Part shown: positions 1-9,483 of the stretch, in pieces
Layout of the letters: each line of letters begins with the position of its first letter
Numbering within the stretch: the first letter of the stretch is position 1
Assembly (NCBI GenBank): GCA_014529385.2
Contig: CM043942.1
Span: forward strand, 110,976,141 to 111,040,140
Origin: Adiantum capillus-veneris
Lineage: Eukaryota; Streptophyta; Polypodiopsida; Polypodiales; Pteridaceae
Length of the DNA stretch: 64,000 nucleotides
Reading direction: 5' to 3'
The notes under the pieces: model-generated
Seen by the model: only the letters and a program-made list of their open reading frames with translations
Database searches by the model: none
Told to the model about the DNA's origin: nothing
Position numbers and translations under genes: made by a program

Positions 1-1333
1 TCGCCATAAGACTCGACTTGTTGCAAAGGGTTATGCACAACAAAAAGGCATAGATTATGAAGAGACTTTGTCTCCCACTTGTCGTATGACTACTGTGCGT
101 TTTCTATGTGCATTGGCAGCTCATTTTGGTTGGGATGTACATCAATCAGACATTGTTACTGCTTTCTTGAATGGTGACATATTTGAGGAATTTTATGTAA
201 CGCAGCCTCGCGGTTTTGTCAAGAAAGAACAAGAGGACATAGTGTGTAGATGTAAGAAGGCTTTGTATGGGTTGAAGCAATCTCCACGTGCTTGGTATGA
301 GAAAGCTGATACTCATTTGGTCAAACAAGGCTTTCGTACAGACCAACAGAAAGCAAATTATACGTAAAGCAAGAGGGTGATGTACTTCTTATCGTGGTTC
401 TTTATGTTGATGATTTGCTGATCATCACTGGACCAAATGAGAGACATATTACTGGATTTAAGGCTGATTTGAATGCTACTTTCAAGATGAAATATTTGGG
501 GTTGTTGCATCATAACTTGGGTATACAATTTAAAGAAAAGTTACACAGAGACATTGCTATGTAAGTTTGGACTTGAGGAATGCAAACCTATTGCCACTCC
601 CATGGAAACAGGTTTTAAGTTGATTCTACATGATGCTAGTGATCCTGATGATGTCACTCTTTACCAAAATGATGTTGGCTGCCTCATTTATGTATGCAAC
701 ATGAGGCCAGATATTTAGTTTGTAGTCTCACAGGTCAGCAGATTTATGCATAGCCCAGGGTCTAAGCATTGGCAGGCTGTCAAGAGGATTTTTTGCTACC
801 TTAGTGGCACTTCACATCTTGGCTTGTTTTATCCCAAGGGGGGATCATTGCCACCATACTTATATGTTTTTTTGGACTCATATTAGGCTGGTTGTTTTGA
901 CATGCGAGTGTCCACAAGTGGTTTTTGTTTCATGCTCGACAGTTAATGTATATCATGGTTGAGCAAGAAGCAACCTAATGTGGCCACTCCAAGTTGTGAG
1001 GCTAAGTACAAGGCAGTCTTCACAGCTATGGTTGAGTGTGTATGGCTCAGACGCCTTATGGCTGATTTGGGTGTTGGATAGGACACTGCCAACACTATCT
1101 ACACTGACAGTCAGAGTGCATTGGCAGTTGAAAGGAACCCAATTTTTCATGCCCTCACAAAGCACATTGAGGTGCATTACCACTATGTCAAGGAGGGGCT
1201 CTCAACAAGAGAGATTAGCTTGGCTTATGTGCCAACACAGGACAACCTTGTAGATCTTTTCACAAAGGCTTTGTCTCGTGACAAAATCAAAGCTTTCTGC
1301 AAAGCTTTGGGCTTACTCCCCTTTGTGGAATGA
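1..1333 (+). pseudogene. Copia pol remnant: RT and RNase H
   Basis: Reverse transcriptase (RVT_2 type) is recognised from the segments QKGIDYEET, TAFLNGDIFEE and ALYGLKQSPRAWY; the catalytic YVDD lies near 400-415 in a shifted frame. RNase H follows with TDSQSALAV-like and KHIEVHYHYV text and ends at LGLLPFVE before a stop at 1333. A stop near 365, a frameshift and a small deletion near 530 interrupt it, so no active polyprotein can be made. Closest relatives are elements B and C in this window. Confidence 0.88.
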
Positions 1334-1408
1334 TTATGTCCTCAAGGCATGTCACTTCCCTTTACTCATGTTCCAGCTCTTGTTCACTACATCACTCTAG
1401 GGGGGATT

Positions 1409-1635
1409 TGTTACCATATACATGTGTTAGTGATGTGTGTGAACACAGTAGGACCGTCGAGACATTTTTTTCCTCTTTAGGAGGTTTTTTCCCTTGAGCA
1501 TTGTATATACGCCCATCACTCTAGGGCTATCTATCTTTCCAGTGCACACTAAGTAATACACTCTCTATTGTGTGCCTTGAGATTCCTTCATCTTCTCCAA
1601 GTTGTGTGCATTTCTTTGAAACCCTAGTTCCAACA
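1409..1635 (+). repeat. Copia A 3' LTR
   Basis: A 227-bp LTR beginning TGTTACCATATACATG and ending in CCAACA, hence TG...CA termini. It is colinear with the LTRs at 5972-6197 (minus), 18081-18298, 53004-53230 and 58068-58279. The text after 1635 is not the TGGTATCAGAGC primer site, so this is the 3' LTR. Confidence 0.88.
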
Positions 1636-1644
1636 AATCAGGTG

Positions 1645-2006
1645 CAGGATGTTTCTAATGGAATTTGAATTCAAGATCTTCCACAAGCTAGGCAAATCAC
1701 ATTGTTGTGTTGATTTTGTTTGTAGAAGCACTGAAGGCTATTTAAAAACATCCTTGCAAGATGAACCAGTAGATGTTGAATTATGTCACAACATAACTAA
1801 GGAAGAGACAAAAGGCTACAATGGCAAGAAGTGTACGATTTCCTTCAGCTAGGCAAATTCCTAGAAGATTGGTCTCAAAACAAGAAAAAGGAACTAATTA
1901 TTCAAAGTCTGAAGTTCACCAATATTGCTAGAGCACTTTATAGATTGGGTATTGATGGTGTACTTTGGCGATCTATGCCATTAAAAGGACAAATGCATGT
2001 TGGATA
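1645..2006 (+). pseudogene. Gypsy RNase H to integrase linker remnant
   Basis: Translation from about 1649 gives FEFKIFHKLGKSH and a VDFVCRSTEG segment. This is the typical end of a Ty3/Gypsy RNase H domain (FEF-I-H-GK-H, AD-SR). After a frame change near 1840 the linker continues with LGIDGVLWRSMP, the usual stretch before the integrase zinc finger. It is the host copy into which Copia A was inserted, and it fades at about 2006. No integrase follows. Confidence 0.7.
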
Positions 2007-4290
2007 GGGGGAAAGGGGAACACACTTGAAACACAAGTAGTCTTCCTCTCTACAGCTCAGGGGTAAACACAACATCCCAATCCACTAGGATTCACCTTCA
2101 AAATCTTCTTTCCTACTAGTAGACCACCGCCTGCACACCTCTCGAGTCAATCACACTATATCAGATCATGATCGAACACATTTTGTAGCTTCCCACGCAC
2201 ACCCAAAGCCTCTTTCTCTCTCTTTGCCACAAGAAACCGCCGGTTCGATGGGGACACACTTGCCTTCACACACACTCAACACCGTGGACACAAGCACAAG
2301 AGTAGTAGAACAAAGGGGGGAAGGGGAAATGACACCAAAAATGCGGGCAATCCTTGCTTTCCTCTACTCAGAACAACCTAGTACAAACAACCTTGTCGGC
2401 ACAACCTCGGCGGGCACAAAAAATTGATTACGGCAACCATCGTTGGTGCCGTCACTGGGAATCGGTCTTTCCTCCTCTTACCTTCATTGTCAAAGCACAC
2501 ACGCATGCACGTGAGCTCCTTCCTCTCGAGATCTCGTCGCCCAAAAGCATCCCCCTCCTCGGGCTTGCTTCACCCTCGACAGAGAAAAGAAAGAAGACCA
2601 TGTAGAAGCTCCACTTTGGTGCTTTAAAAAAGCCCATCTCCAAAAAAATCCTCTTGATCCTCCTTTTTCCAAAGCAAAAAAAACCCTTCCTTTTTCTCAC
2701 TCTCAAGGAGGCAACGACGGTGCCATTGTTGCCCTCTTCTTTTCTTTACTCTCCAAAAAAACCCTTCTTCTTTTCTTCTTTTTGCCGATTCAACCAGCGC
2801 CCTTTGTAAACCTCATCCCAAGCTCCTTATACTTTGGCATTTTAACTCTTTAACCCTTTTTTTTTCCATGTCTAGCCACTATTATCTTTTGCTTTTACAA
2901 CCAAGGATCTTAAGCCTTCGATTCTCACACAGTTGGTGCTCACATAAACCAGGCTTTCCACGTAATTCTTTTCGATCACGGCACATGGGAGCTCCACTTG
3001 TCGGCTCAAAACCTTGAGAGCTTTGCCCTATCCCAACCGCCCCATGGCCTTGAACAATACATAAGAGTAGGAAGAACCCAATTCTCCCCTCCTCTTGTGG
3101 TCGTGTCTGGTAGCTTGAACTGGGCGTATCTCCGTGCCCATGACCCCATTCAACGAGCCGTAAATTATGGCTAATTCCTCACATCATATGCAATTTTTTT
3201 GAGAACCTTAGCGAGCTCAACAAAACCCTTGTCAATGCACTTACCACTGTCGCCAAGTGAGCCCACAACTAGCCCCCTTGAAAACTTTGTTGGCCCATAA
3301 CTTGCACGTTTGAGCTCCAAATAGTGCTTTGAAAAGATTAGCATACTCCACAGCTCGAGCTTTACATGTGTATTCATTGATCCTAGTTTTGTATGTCGAT
3401 CTGTACCTACCCTATTTGTCGGGGATTTGCAAAGTCTTCTAACTTCGGACTGGCATATCTTTCAACCGAAGCTTCGTTTGATGAGCCATCTAGACAAGAT
3501 CTAGAGCATCTTGAACCCTACATTCCAGGGCACATTCCCTACATTTTGGACACCTTGATCTTCCATCTCAACTATTTCAATTAGGAGCCCCTTGGCCTAA
3601 AAAACCACTTTGAGCATACATTTCAGCTCTGCTGACACTATCCTGCGTAGGGCCTTCACAGCTGTCTTAGAGCTTTGCCATGCACCTCTCAGCATACTTT
3701 GCACTACATTGCACACTTCCCAGCACGGACCAACTTTGGTTGCACCATCATTGCCCACCCCCTAGTTGAACATTTATGTTCAACCACATACATGTTCCAC
3801 ACCTGCTCAAGCGGGTTGCCCAAACCCCTGCTTTACCGCATATACACCGCCTGGGTCAAACACCTTGCATTGATCTCTTCCACCCACCGGTAATAGCTTT
3901 GAATAGTGCCACACCAAGGCACCTAACCAAGTGGATATTCAAACCACTAGCTGCATACCTCTACCACTCCATGCACCCAATGGCCTACTGCCCACTTGAA
4001 CCAAAGCACCTCTAGGAACACCAAATAGAGCACCATGGTGCTCACCATCCTGCTCAATATACACTCCTAACATACCTGACCCACCCTCCCAACCATGTAA
4101 AGCTAGATCCTCATCTAACAGATCTTGCACTTGCTCAACGGCCCACTGCACAACCGCTTTTATCACCATTCCTGTCAACCACCACTCACAAAGCTCCTTA
4201 GAAAGCTTAGACACCACCTTTGAATCTGCATCACCTGTCATAGAGTGCACTGACTACATAGAAAACACCTCTATCTTTGACTCTGCACTA
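2007..4290. other. no gene recognised; LTR-like debris
   Basis: No convincing coding region is visible. The C/A-rich text at 2007-2440 leads to a primer-site-like string, TGGTGCCGTCACTGGGAATC, at 2444, so 2007-2443 may be the end of an unrelated LTR. Around 3300-3500 there are phrases typical of plant Gypsy LTRs (GCCCATAACTTGCACG, TTTGAGCTCCAAAT). An open frame on the minus strand at 3939-4250 (103 codons) shows no recognisable domain. Confidence 0.4.
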
Positions 4291-4299
4291 CCCTTCCCA

Positions 4300-5971
4300 C
4301 CTGCCATGCACAAGATTAACCTTGAATTTTATTGATGCTATCACAATCTCCTGGTCCTTCAATATCCACATTGGTTGTAATCTTCTCTGATCAGCCGTCT
4401 TGACCTAAAATGGAGCAGGTGCGAACTTAGGAGCTCACATCTTGTAATACACAGATGCTGGTAAAATATTTACTCATGATCCCCCATCAAGAAGGGATTT
4501 CTAAAATATTCTTCTTGCAAACCCAACCTGAAAAGTTGAAATCGGCCTCATCTAGTGGAATTTCTTGAGATCCAATGTAAGATACCTCCAACTCTTCATT
4601 AACTTGTGCTCCTTGTCCCACATTTTTTTGAAACAGAAGTTCTCTGACAACTGATCTATGGGAATTCACACTTATTCTTGCATCAACTACTCTAAGCTCT
4701 TGTTGATAGAATTCTTTTCTACCGCTGGAACTTCAGATTTTAAACTCCAGCCACCTTCCTGTTGCTTCTCAACTTCCTCCATAAATAGAGGTAATTCCTA
4801 CAATTTATTAGTCACTATCTTTCTGACTTCTTGCTGATCTTTCCATGGGATAAGACCTTTCTTCTCATACCCTGTCATAGCCATAACAGGATTTGTGATC
4901 CCTTGGTCTTTCACATCTTCAATAATAATGCAATTGGAACAATCACATTCAACACTTGACCCCCCTTTAGAGACCAGTGCTTTATCTTTCTCCTGACATT
5001 TCTTCAAGTGTTGTCCTGAAATAATTTTAGGTAACTGATCCATCTCAATTAAGAACACATTGCTCTGAGTGAATGGTTTAGCGTAAGTTTTAGGTTTCCC
5101 TTGTAGGTTCCTTACTGGCCCCCCATATCTCACTACATGCATGCCTCTTTCTTCTCTGTGTTTACACCATAACTCACAATCACGTCCCACCTTGTGGCCT
5201 TCCTTGGTGTAGTAATTACATTTCATAAGGGTTGGATTATATGCAAGCCCCTGACCCTGTCAAGCTGGTCTTGGCATGGGTCTATTAATTCTGAAATTCC
5301 CTCTGCCTTGATTAACATGGTATACCTGGGTTGCCTGAACCACAATTTTTCCTTGCCTATTCAGAGAATGAGGCTTCCCCCTATTTTTTGGGGTAATACC
5401 AACAAAATGAGGTCAGATGTCCTTCTCTGTCACATATATCACAGAAAGGTTTGTCCTTGGGCTAAATGGGAGGATAATAGTAAGGCCTTAAGTTGCTTCA
5501 ATAACTACCCTTCTTCTACTCCCTTTTCCTTCTTTGACTTCCCTTTTTTTTGTCTACTAGAGAAAGGTGAATTATGTTTTGTCATCTTCTTCTTCTCATC
5601 CTCTAAATCTGAGTCTGATTCATAATCCTCTATATCCAATTCTAACTCTGAACTACTATCTGAATCTGAAGAATAATTCCCCTTCTTCTTTCTCCCAGCT
5701 AGCCCAAGCCTCTTTTCCACTCTTGTTATAGCTGTAATCAATGTCTGCAACCCATTGGCCAAATCAACATTAGCCATTGTTGCCTTAATATCTGATCTTA
5801 TAACCTTGAGCAAAAACCCTGCTAAGGTTTCCACTGTTGGTCTATCTGGTCCTTGCAACCTTCCTATCATCACCCTAAATTGCTGAGAAAAATCCTCAAC
5901 TAACATATTCCCCTACTTCATTTCCTTTAATTTATTCAAAACATCATTGGGTGTCTTCTCCTCTCTGAATC
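4300..5971 (-). pseudogene. Gypsy X gag C-terminal half and protease
   Basis: Read on the minus strand, the gene starts abruptly at the Copia B LTR (5971) inside the gag domain with FREEKTPNDVLNKLKEMK, then MLVEDFSQQFRVMIGRL and TLAGFLLKVI. An acidic serine-rich linker follows (about 5590-5700). Next comes a zinc-knuckle remnant near 5180-5225, where CNYY replaces the expected CxxC but GHKVGRDC is kept. The protease active site LDGGS lies at about 4480-4500 and is followed by a stop, then VNILPASVYYK and VKTADQRRLQPM. The N-terminal half of this gag sits at 17847-18080 on the plus strand, immediately before the 5' LTR of the same Copia insertion. Confidence 0.75.
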
Positions 5972-6197
5972 TGTTGGAATTAGGGTTGCAGAGAAACGCA
6001 CACAGCTTGGAGAAGACGAAGGAAGCTCAAGGCACACAATAGAGAGTGTGTTACTTAGTGTGCAATGGAAAGATAGATAGCCCTAGAGTGATACGCATAT
6101 ATACAATGCTCGGGGGAAAAAACCTCCTAAAGAGGGAAAAATGCCCCGACGGTCCTAGTGTGTTCACACACATCACTGCCACATGTATATGGTAACA
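5972..6197 (-). repeat. Copia B 3' LTR
   Basis: A 226-bp LTR in minus orientation. Its plus-strand left end is TGTTGG (the complement of CCAACA) and its right end is GGTAACA (the complement of TGTTACC). A purine-rich tract complement (AATCCCCCC) follows immediately at 6199. Gypsy X gag resumes directly at 5971. Confidence 0.88.
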
Positions 6198-6272
6198 AAT
6201 CCCCCCTGGAGTGATGCAGTGAACGAGAGCTAGCACATGAGTAAAGGGCAGTGCCATGCCCTGAGGACATGA

Positions 6273-6704
6273 TCAGTCCACAAAGGGGAGTAAGCCTAAA
6301 GCTTTGCGGAAAGCTTCAAGCTTCTCACGAGACAATGCCTTTGTGAAAAGATCTGCAAGGTTGTCCTGTGCTGGCACATAAGCCAAGCTGATCTCGCCTG
6401 CTGAGAGCCTCTCCCTGACATAGTGGTAATGCACCTCAATGTGCTTTGTGCAAGCATGGAAAACTGGGTTCCTCGCAACTGTCAATGCGCTTTGACTGTC
6501 AGTGTAGATAGTGTTGGCAGTGTCTTGTCCAACACCCAAATCAGCCATAAGGCATCTGAGCCATACACACTCAACCGTAGCTGCGAAGACTGTCCTCTAC
6601 TCATCCTCACAACTCAAAGTCGCCACAGTAGGTTGCTTCTTCCTCAACCATGATATACATGAACTGCCAAGCATGAAACAAAAACCACTTGTGGACACTC
6701 GCGT
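6273..6704 (-). pseudogene. Copia B RNase H, C-terminal part
   Basis: The minus-strand translation gives TDSQSALTVARNPVFHA, KHIEVHYHYV, YVPAQDNLADLFTKALS and ends LGLLPFVD at a stop (6273). The RNase H text is nearly the same as in Copia C at 57640-58014. Upstream it continues with frame damage to 6704, where Gypsy G1 interrupts it. The rest of the domain resumes at 16829. Confidence 0.85.
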
Positions 6705-7416
6705 TGTCGTCCTGTGACACGTACATAGTGGGAACGCATGCTACAAGATCTATCTTGTAAATTTTTAGATACATAATTATCTTTCCTATAATGTACATAT
6801 GCATATTTAAGTGTAATAATAAGCCTTCTATCTCATCCTATTATTTTCCTCAAGGGTAACCTATCCTTACTTTACCATCAAAAAATACTATGGGAAAAGC
6901 TCAATAGCTCCGCCTCTTTAACTTGGGGCAAAAAGCATTGATTCTTTATTTCTACTATCTCATTATCATCTAACACCCTAGCTAGATCCTATATCTAGGG
7001 TAAACTCCAATATATATATATTCTATGTATTTTTTATACTTTTCTTATATTTCTTTTTAAATAGCTACTAGAAGGGAATCAAATCCTAATGGGACACTAG
7101 GTGGCATGATTTCAAAGATACACTTATTTTAATGCATTATTGCAAGCATGATTACAAAACTTGTCAAGGAGCAATGTCATGCTTTCATATGGCATGAGGT
7201 GTCCTTTGGAATTAAATGAAAGTTTAGGCTAAGGGGACCACGGGAAGACTTTTGCTGCCAGAAATGGACCCTATTTTGATGAATTTTTTACACAAGGTTC
7301 CAATCCGAATTGGAAAATGATTTTAAAATGAAAATCGTAGCTAATGACCTAAAGTTTTTGTCCATATTTTTACTTTTAAATTTGGAGCCACGGTTGAGGA
7401 GATATGATCAAAATAC

Positions 7417-7434
7417 TGGACCCCAGTCTGCCCA
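7417..7434 (+). promoter_or_regulatory. conserved LTR U3 motif
   Basis: TGGACCCCAGTCTGCCCA. The same string, with at most two changes, occurs in the G1 3' LTR (15509), G3a LTR (22219), G3b LTR (34081) and the minus-strand G3a LTR (42728-42744). In each it lies upstream of the TATA box, or its expected place. It is the right edge of a block of about 110 bp conserved among LTR families that otherwise differ. A regulatory role is inference. Confidence 0.5.
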
Positions 7435-7527
7435 CATCATGCAGGGATAGCTCATTTGCAACTTTTCCAATTCCTATTCACACTAGCTCCTCTCTTCTTT
7501 TGTAAACCCTTGGGGGTTCCCTTCACC

Positions 7528-7534
7528 TATAAAA
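7528..7534 (+). promoter_or_regulatory. TATA box of G1 5' LTR
   Basis: TATAAAA in the context CACCTATAAAAGGGG, repeated in the 3' LTR at 15620. Transcription from here would place the two small ORFs in the RNA leader, upstream of gag. Confidence 0.65.
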
Positions 7535-7873
7535 GGGGAACTCTTCTTCCTTGAAAAGAAACTCAAGCATTCAAGCCATTAATGAGAGGAATTCTTGAGG
7601 GAGTGAGTAGTAATGCCTAATTGTACTTAGCCCCATTAACATAAGCCCAAGCCTACACTTTCTCCTAGAGGAAGACTAGCCATTTTTGTACGCTATCCTT
7701 GGAAGATCAACTCTAATCAAAGATGGTGTTGTACTTGGCGTATCAATCAAAGTGGAGTGCTCCCCTCTTCTTCTCTCTCAATCAATAATGGTGCCGAAGG
7801 GTTTGTCAAGTAAGATGTGTTCTACATTGATGTTTTCTTGATTTCTTGTTGTTTTCTTTTTTATCTCTAATCC

Positions 7874-7876
<3 letters not shown>

Positions 7877-7948
<72 letters not shown>
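7877..7948. repeat. (AT)n microsatellite in G1 5' LTR
   Basis: Uninterrupted AT repeat of 72 bp. The counterpart in the 3' LTR (15969-15994) is only about 26 bp. Open frames of alternating Y and I here are artefacts. Confidence 0.97.
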
Positions 7949-7956
<8 letters not shown>

Positions 7957-8154
7957 CTAATCTCATCTCCTTAACCAAACCTATCTCTCTTATTCTTAGT
8001 AATTCATCCTCTCTCCAAATTTTAGGTTCTCTTTTCTACAGGTACATCTCTCCCCGCAGTATCCTTATTGCCTACGGGCAAGAATAGGGCTTGGAAGGGA
8101 AACTTCTCATCTCTTCACTTCTCTCATATCTACATTTCTCACATACTATCCTAG

Positions 8155-8373
8155 ATGAATAACCCACATGATGATCATTTCTATCGCTTTCACTCTGTAC
8201 GATCTATTAGAATTAACGTATGGATTAGCCGTAAAATACACTTTCAACAACGTATAGTGTTTCTCTTTGGCCCAGAAAGGCTCAATGAAATACTTCTATC
8301 ACCGGATCCCATCATACTACCTCTCATAGACTATAACTTTTCTTTTGACGTAAGCGTAGTTATCTTGCTATGA
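8155..8373 (+). CDS. small LTR-leader ORF, 72 aa (type 1, G1 copy 1)
   Basis: A 72-codon ORF of no family I recognise. Visible segments are INVWISRKIHFQQR, FLFGPERLNEILLSP, IILPLIDY and the hydrophobic end FDVSVVILL at the stop. The G3a leader ORF at 24123-24341 has exactly the same length and shares ISRKIHFQQR, FGxxR, EIL, SPxP, LILPL and SFDV, mostly with different synonymous codons. It is also a distant relative of the ORF that follows it. Its stop overlaps the next start as ATGA (8370-8373), as in translationally coupled genes. It lies after the LTR TATA box and before the primer site. No membrane segment is clear beyond the short hydrophobic C-terminus. Function unknown. Confidence 0.6.
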   Translation: MNNPHDDHFYRFHSVRSIRINVWISRKIHFQQRIVFLFGPERLNEILLSPDPIILPLIDYNFSFDVSVVILL

Positions 8374-8582
8374 CCCAAGAGGATTTGTACACACAATTAA
8401 TCCCAATCACTAGACAAAATATATATATTATGGTAAGCACAAAACTACAATTCCAAAGAACAATTCGTAGCCTATTTGACCAGCCAAGATTGAATGCCAT
8501 TAACTCATCTGTTAACCCTTTCATATTATCCATGATACGATATGACCATAGCCTTGATGTTTTCATTTTTGTGTTGTTTTGA
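8370..8582 (+). CDS. small LTR-leader ORF, 70 aa (type 2, G1 copy 1)
   Basis: A 70-codon ORF that begins within the stop of the preceding ORF. Visible segments are LIPITRQNIYIMVS, KLQFQR, RLNAINSSVNPFILSMIRY and the end SLDVFIFVLF. The G3a ORF at 23889-24101 is the same length and aligns without gaps. By hand count about 41 of 66 aligned residues are identical, and about 28 of those 41 use a different codon. This is strong evidence for selection on the protein. In the 3' LTR copy the ATG has become ATA (near 16418). Function unknown; roles in RNA binding or in control of gag translation are only guesses. Confidence 0.6.
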   Translation: MTQEDLYTQLIPITRQNIYIMVSTKLQFQRTIRSLFDQPRLNAINSSVNPFILSMIRYDHSLDVFIFVLF

Positions 8583-8788
8583 CACTCTTTTTTTTGTTCT
8601 TTCTTGTGTGTGTGAGTGCAAGAGAGAAAGAGTGGGGCTTCTTTGATTGCACTTCTTTCCAAACCCTAGTCTTCATGGCATCTATGGTTTAACTCCTTCA
8701 TATAGTTTTTGTTGAGTTCTCTCACAAACTCTCACAGCCATAAGCCCGGTGCTTTCCTGGCAAGACCGCAAATTTCTCGACATATTTT

Positions 8789-8808
8789 TGGTGAACCCGA
8801 CGCGAAAC
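8789..8808 (+). promoter_or_regulatory. G1 primer-binding site
   Basis: TGGTGAACCCGACGCGAAAC begins 6 bp after the LTR end (8782). The leading TGG pairs with a tRNA CCA end. The same 20 bases occur at 30004-30023 after the LTR of the non-autonomous element NA. I could not assign the tRNA with confidence. Confidence 0.75.
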
Positions 8809-8835
8809 TGCCAGGGTGAGAGTTTGTGGGTAACC

Positions 8836-9483
8836 ATGGGTGATCATGTTGAGCAACAGGGTATGCATTTTGACCCAACAACAATGCAAATGTTTCAAGC
8901 ATTTGCAATGTTCATGCAACAACAACATGCCACTGAAAGAAGGGAGATTTCAACAACGAAGGCCATACAAGCGGTTGTCAACAGAATGGATCAATTCAAT
9001 GGCAAAGATGTAACCAAGTACTTACGCGAGTATGTGAAGGAGATGGAGCTGCATCGCGTGTCAGAAGGTGAGATGATTCAAAGATTTGAGTTAGTTGTTG
9101 CTCCAGAAATTAGAGAACATGTTAGGGGAATTAAAGATGGGCATGGGAGAAATTGGGAAGAACTCAAAGTAGCTTTAAAGGAGGAATATTTCATGAAGGA
9201 CTCTGAGAGAGTGACCAAAAGGGCATTCTTAAAATGGGTAGTCAAGCCAAATCAAGGACTATCAATAACAGAGCTACTTAGGGAATTTGAGCAGCGCTAT
9301 GCACAACTCACAAGGACAGAAAGGGCCACACTAGATGCAGAGAAGACATATCTTTTTTTACAAGCTGCAGGTAAAGAGTTTCAAGAAAATTTAGAGTTTC
9401 TTCTTGAAGATAAAGATGCTGAGCAAGGACTAAAGACCGACTGGAATGAGGTTGAAGGTGTTGTCTCACTGCTTGCCAAATGA
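8836..9483 (+). CDS. G1 gag, capsid region
   Basis: A 215-codon open frame. The ATG at 8836 sits in a good plant context (AACCATGGG) 28 bp after the primer site. The protein begins MGDHVEQQ, is rich in methionine and glutamine near the N-terminus, then shows the retrotransposon gag core: FNGKDVTKYLREYVKEME, EIREHVRG, NWEELKVALKEEYF and LLREFEQRYAQL. The gag-like ORF of element NA (30063-30480) has the same order of motifs. The stop TGA at 9481 separates it from the zinc knuckle, which is probably a disabling mutation. Confidence 0.8.
   Translation: MGDHVEQQGMHFDPTTMQMFQAFAMFMQQQHATERREISTTKAIQAVVNRMDQFNGKDVTKYLREYVKEMELHRVSEGEMIQRFELVVAPEIREHVRGIKDGHGRNWEELKVALKEEYFMKDSERVTKRAFLKWVVKPNQGLSITELLREFEQRYAQLTRTERATLDAEKTYLFLQAAGKEFQENLEFLLEDKDAEQGLKTDWNEVEGVVSLLAK

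Larger units (their letters stand above)
1..1635 (+). mobile_element. Copia element A, 3' part (RT, RNase H, 3' LTR)
   Basis: This is the downstream part of a Ty1/Copia retrotransposon that enters from the left window edge. The order seen is reverse transcriptase, RNase H, a purine-rich tract (1400-1406) and a 3' LTR. It belongs to the same family as elements B and C in this window, with near-identical RT and RNase H text. Sequence after the LTR is not a primer site but a Gypsy RNase H remnant, so A was inserted into an older Gypsy. The 5' part is outside the window. Confidence 0.9.
6705..8782 (+). repeat. Gypsy G1 5' LTR
   Basis: A 2,078-bp LTR starting TGTCGTCC and ending CTCGACA. It holds a conserved upstream block ending at 7434, a TATA box at 7528, an (AT)n tract at 7877-7948 and two small overlapping ORFs at 8155-8582 downstream of the TATA box. 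The (AT)n tract is about 45 bp longer than in the 3' LTR. Confidence 0.92.

Noticed and set aside
2444-2465. Primer-binding site of a further element
   Set aside because: TGG start and length fit, but no LTR end or gag could be recognised beside it.
3939-4250. 103-codon minus-strand open frame downstream of the X protease
   Set aside because: RT is expected there, but no RT motif is present and the composition is not protein-like.
7778-7978. Open frame of alternating Y and I residues on the minus strand
   Set aside because: It is only the (AT)n microsatellite translated. The same applies to frames at 41206-41528.
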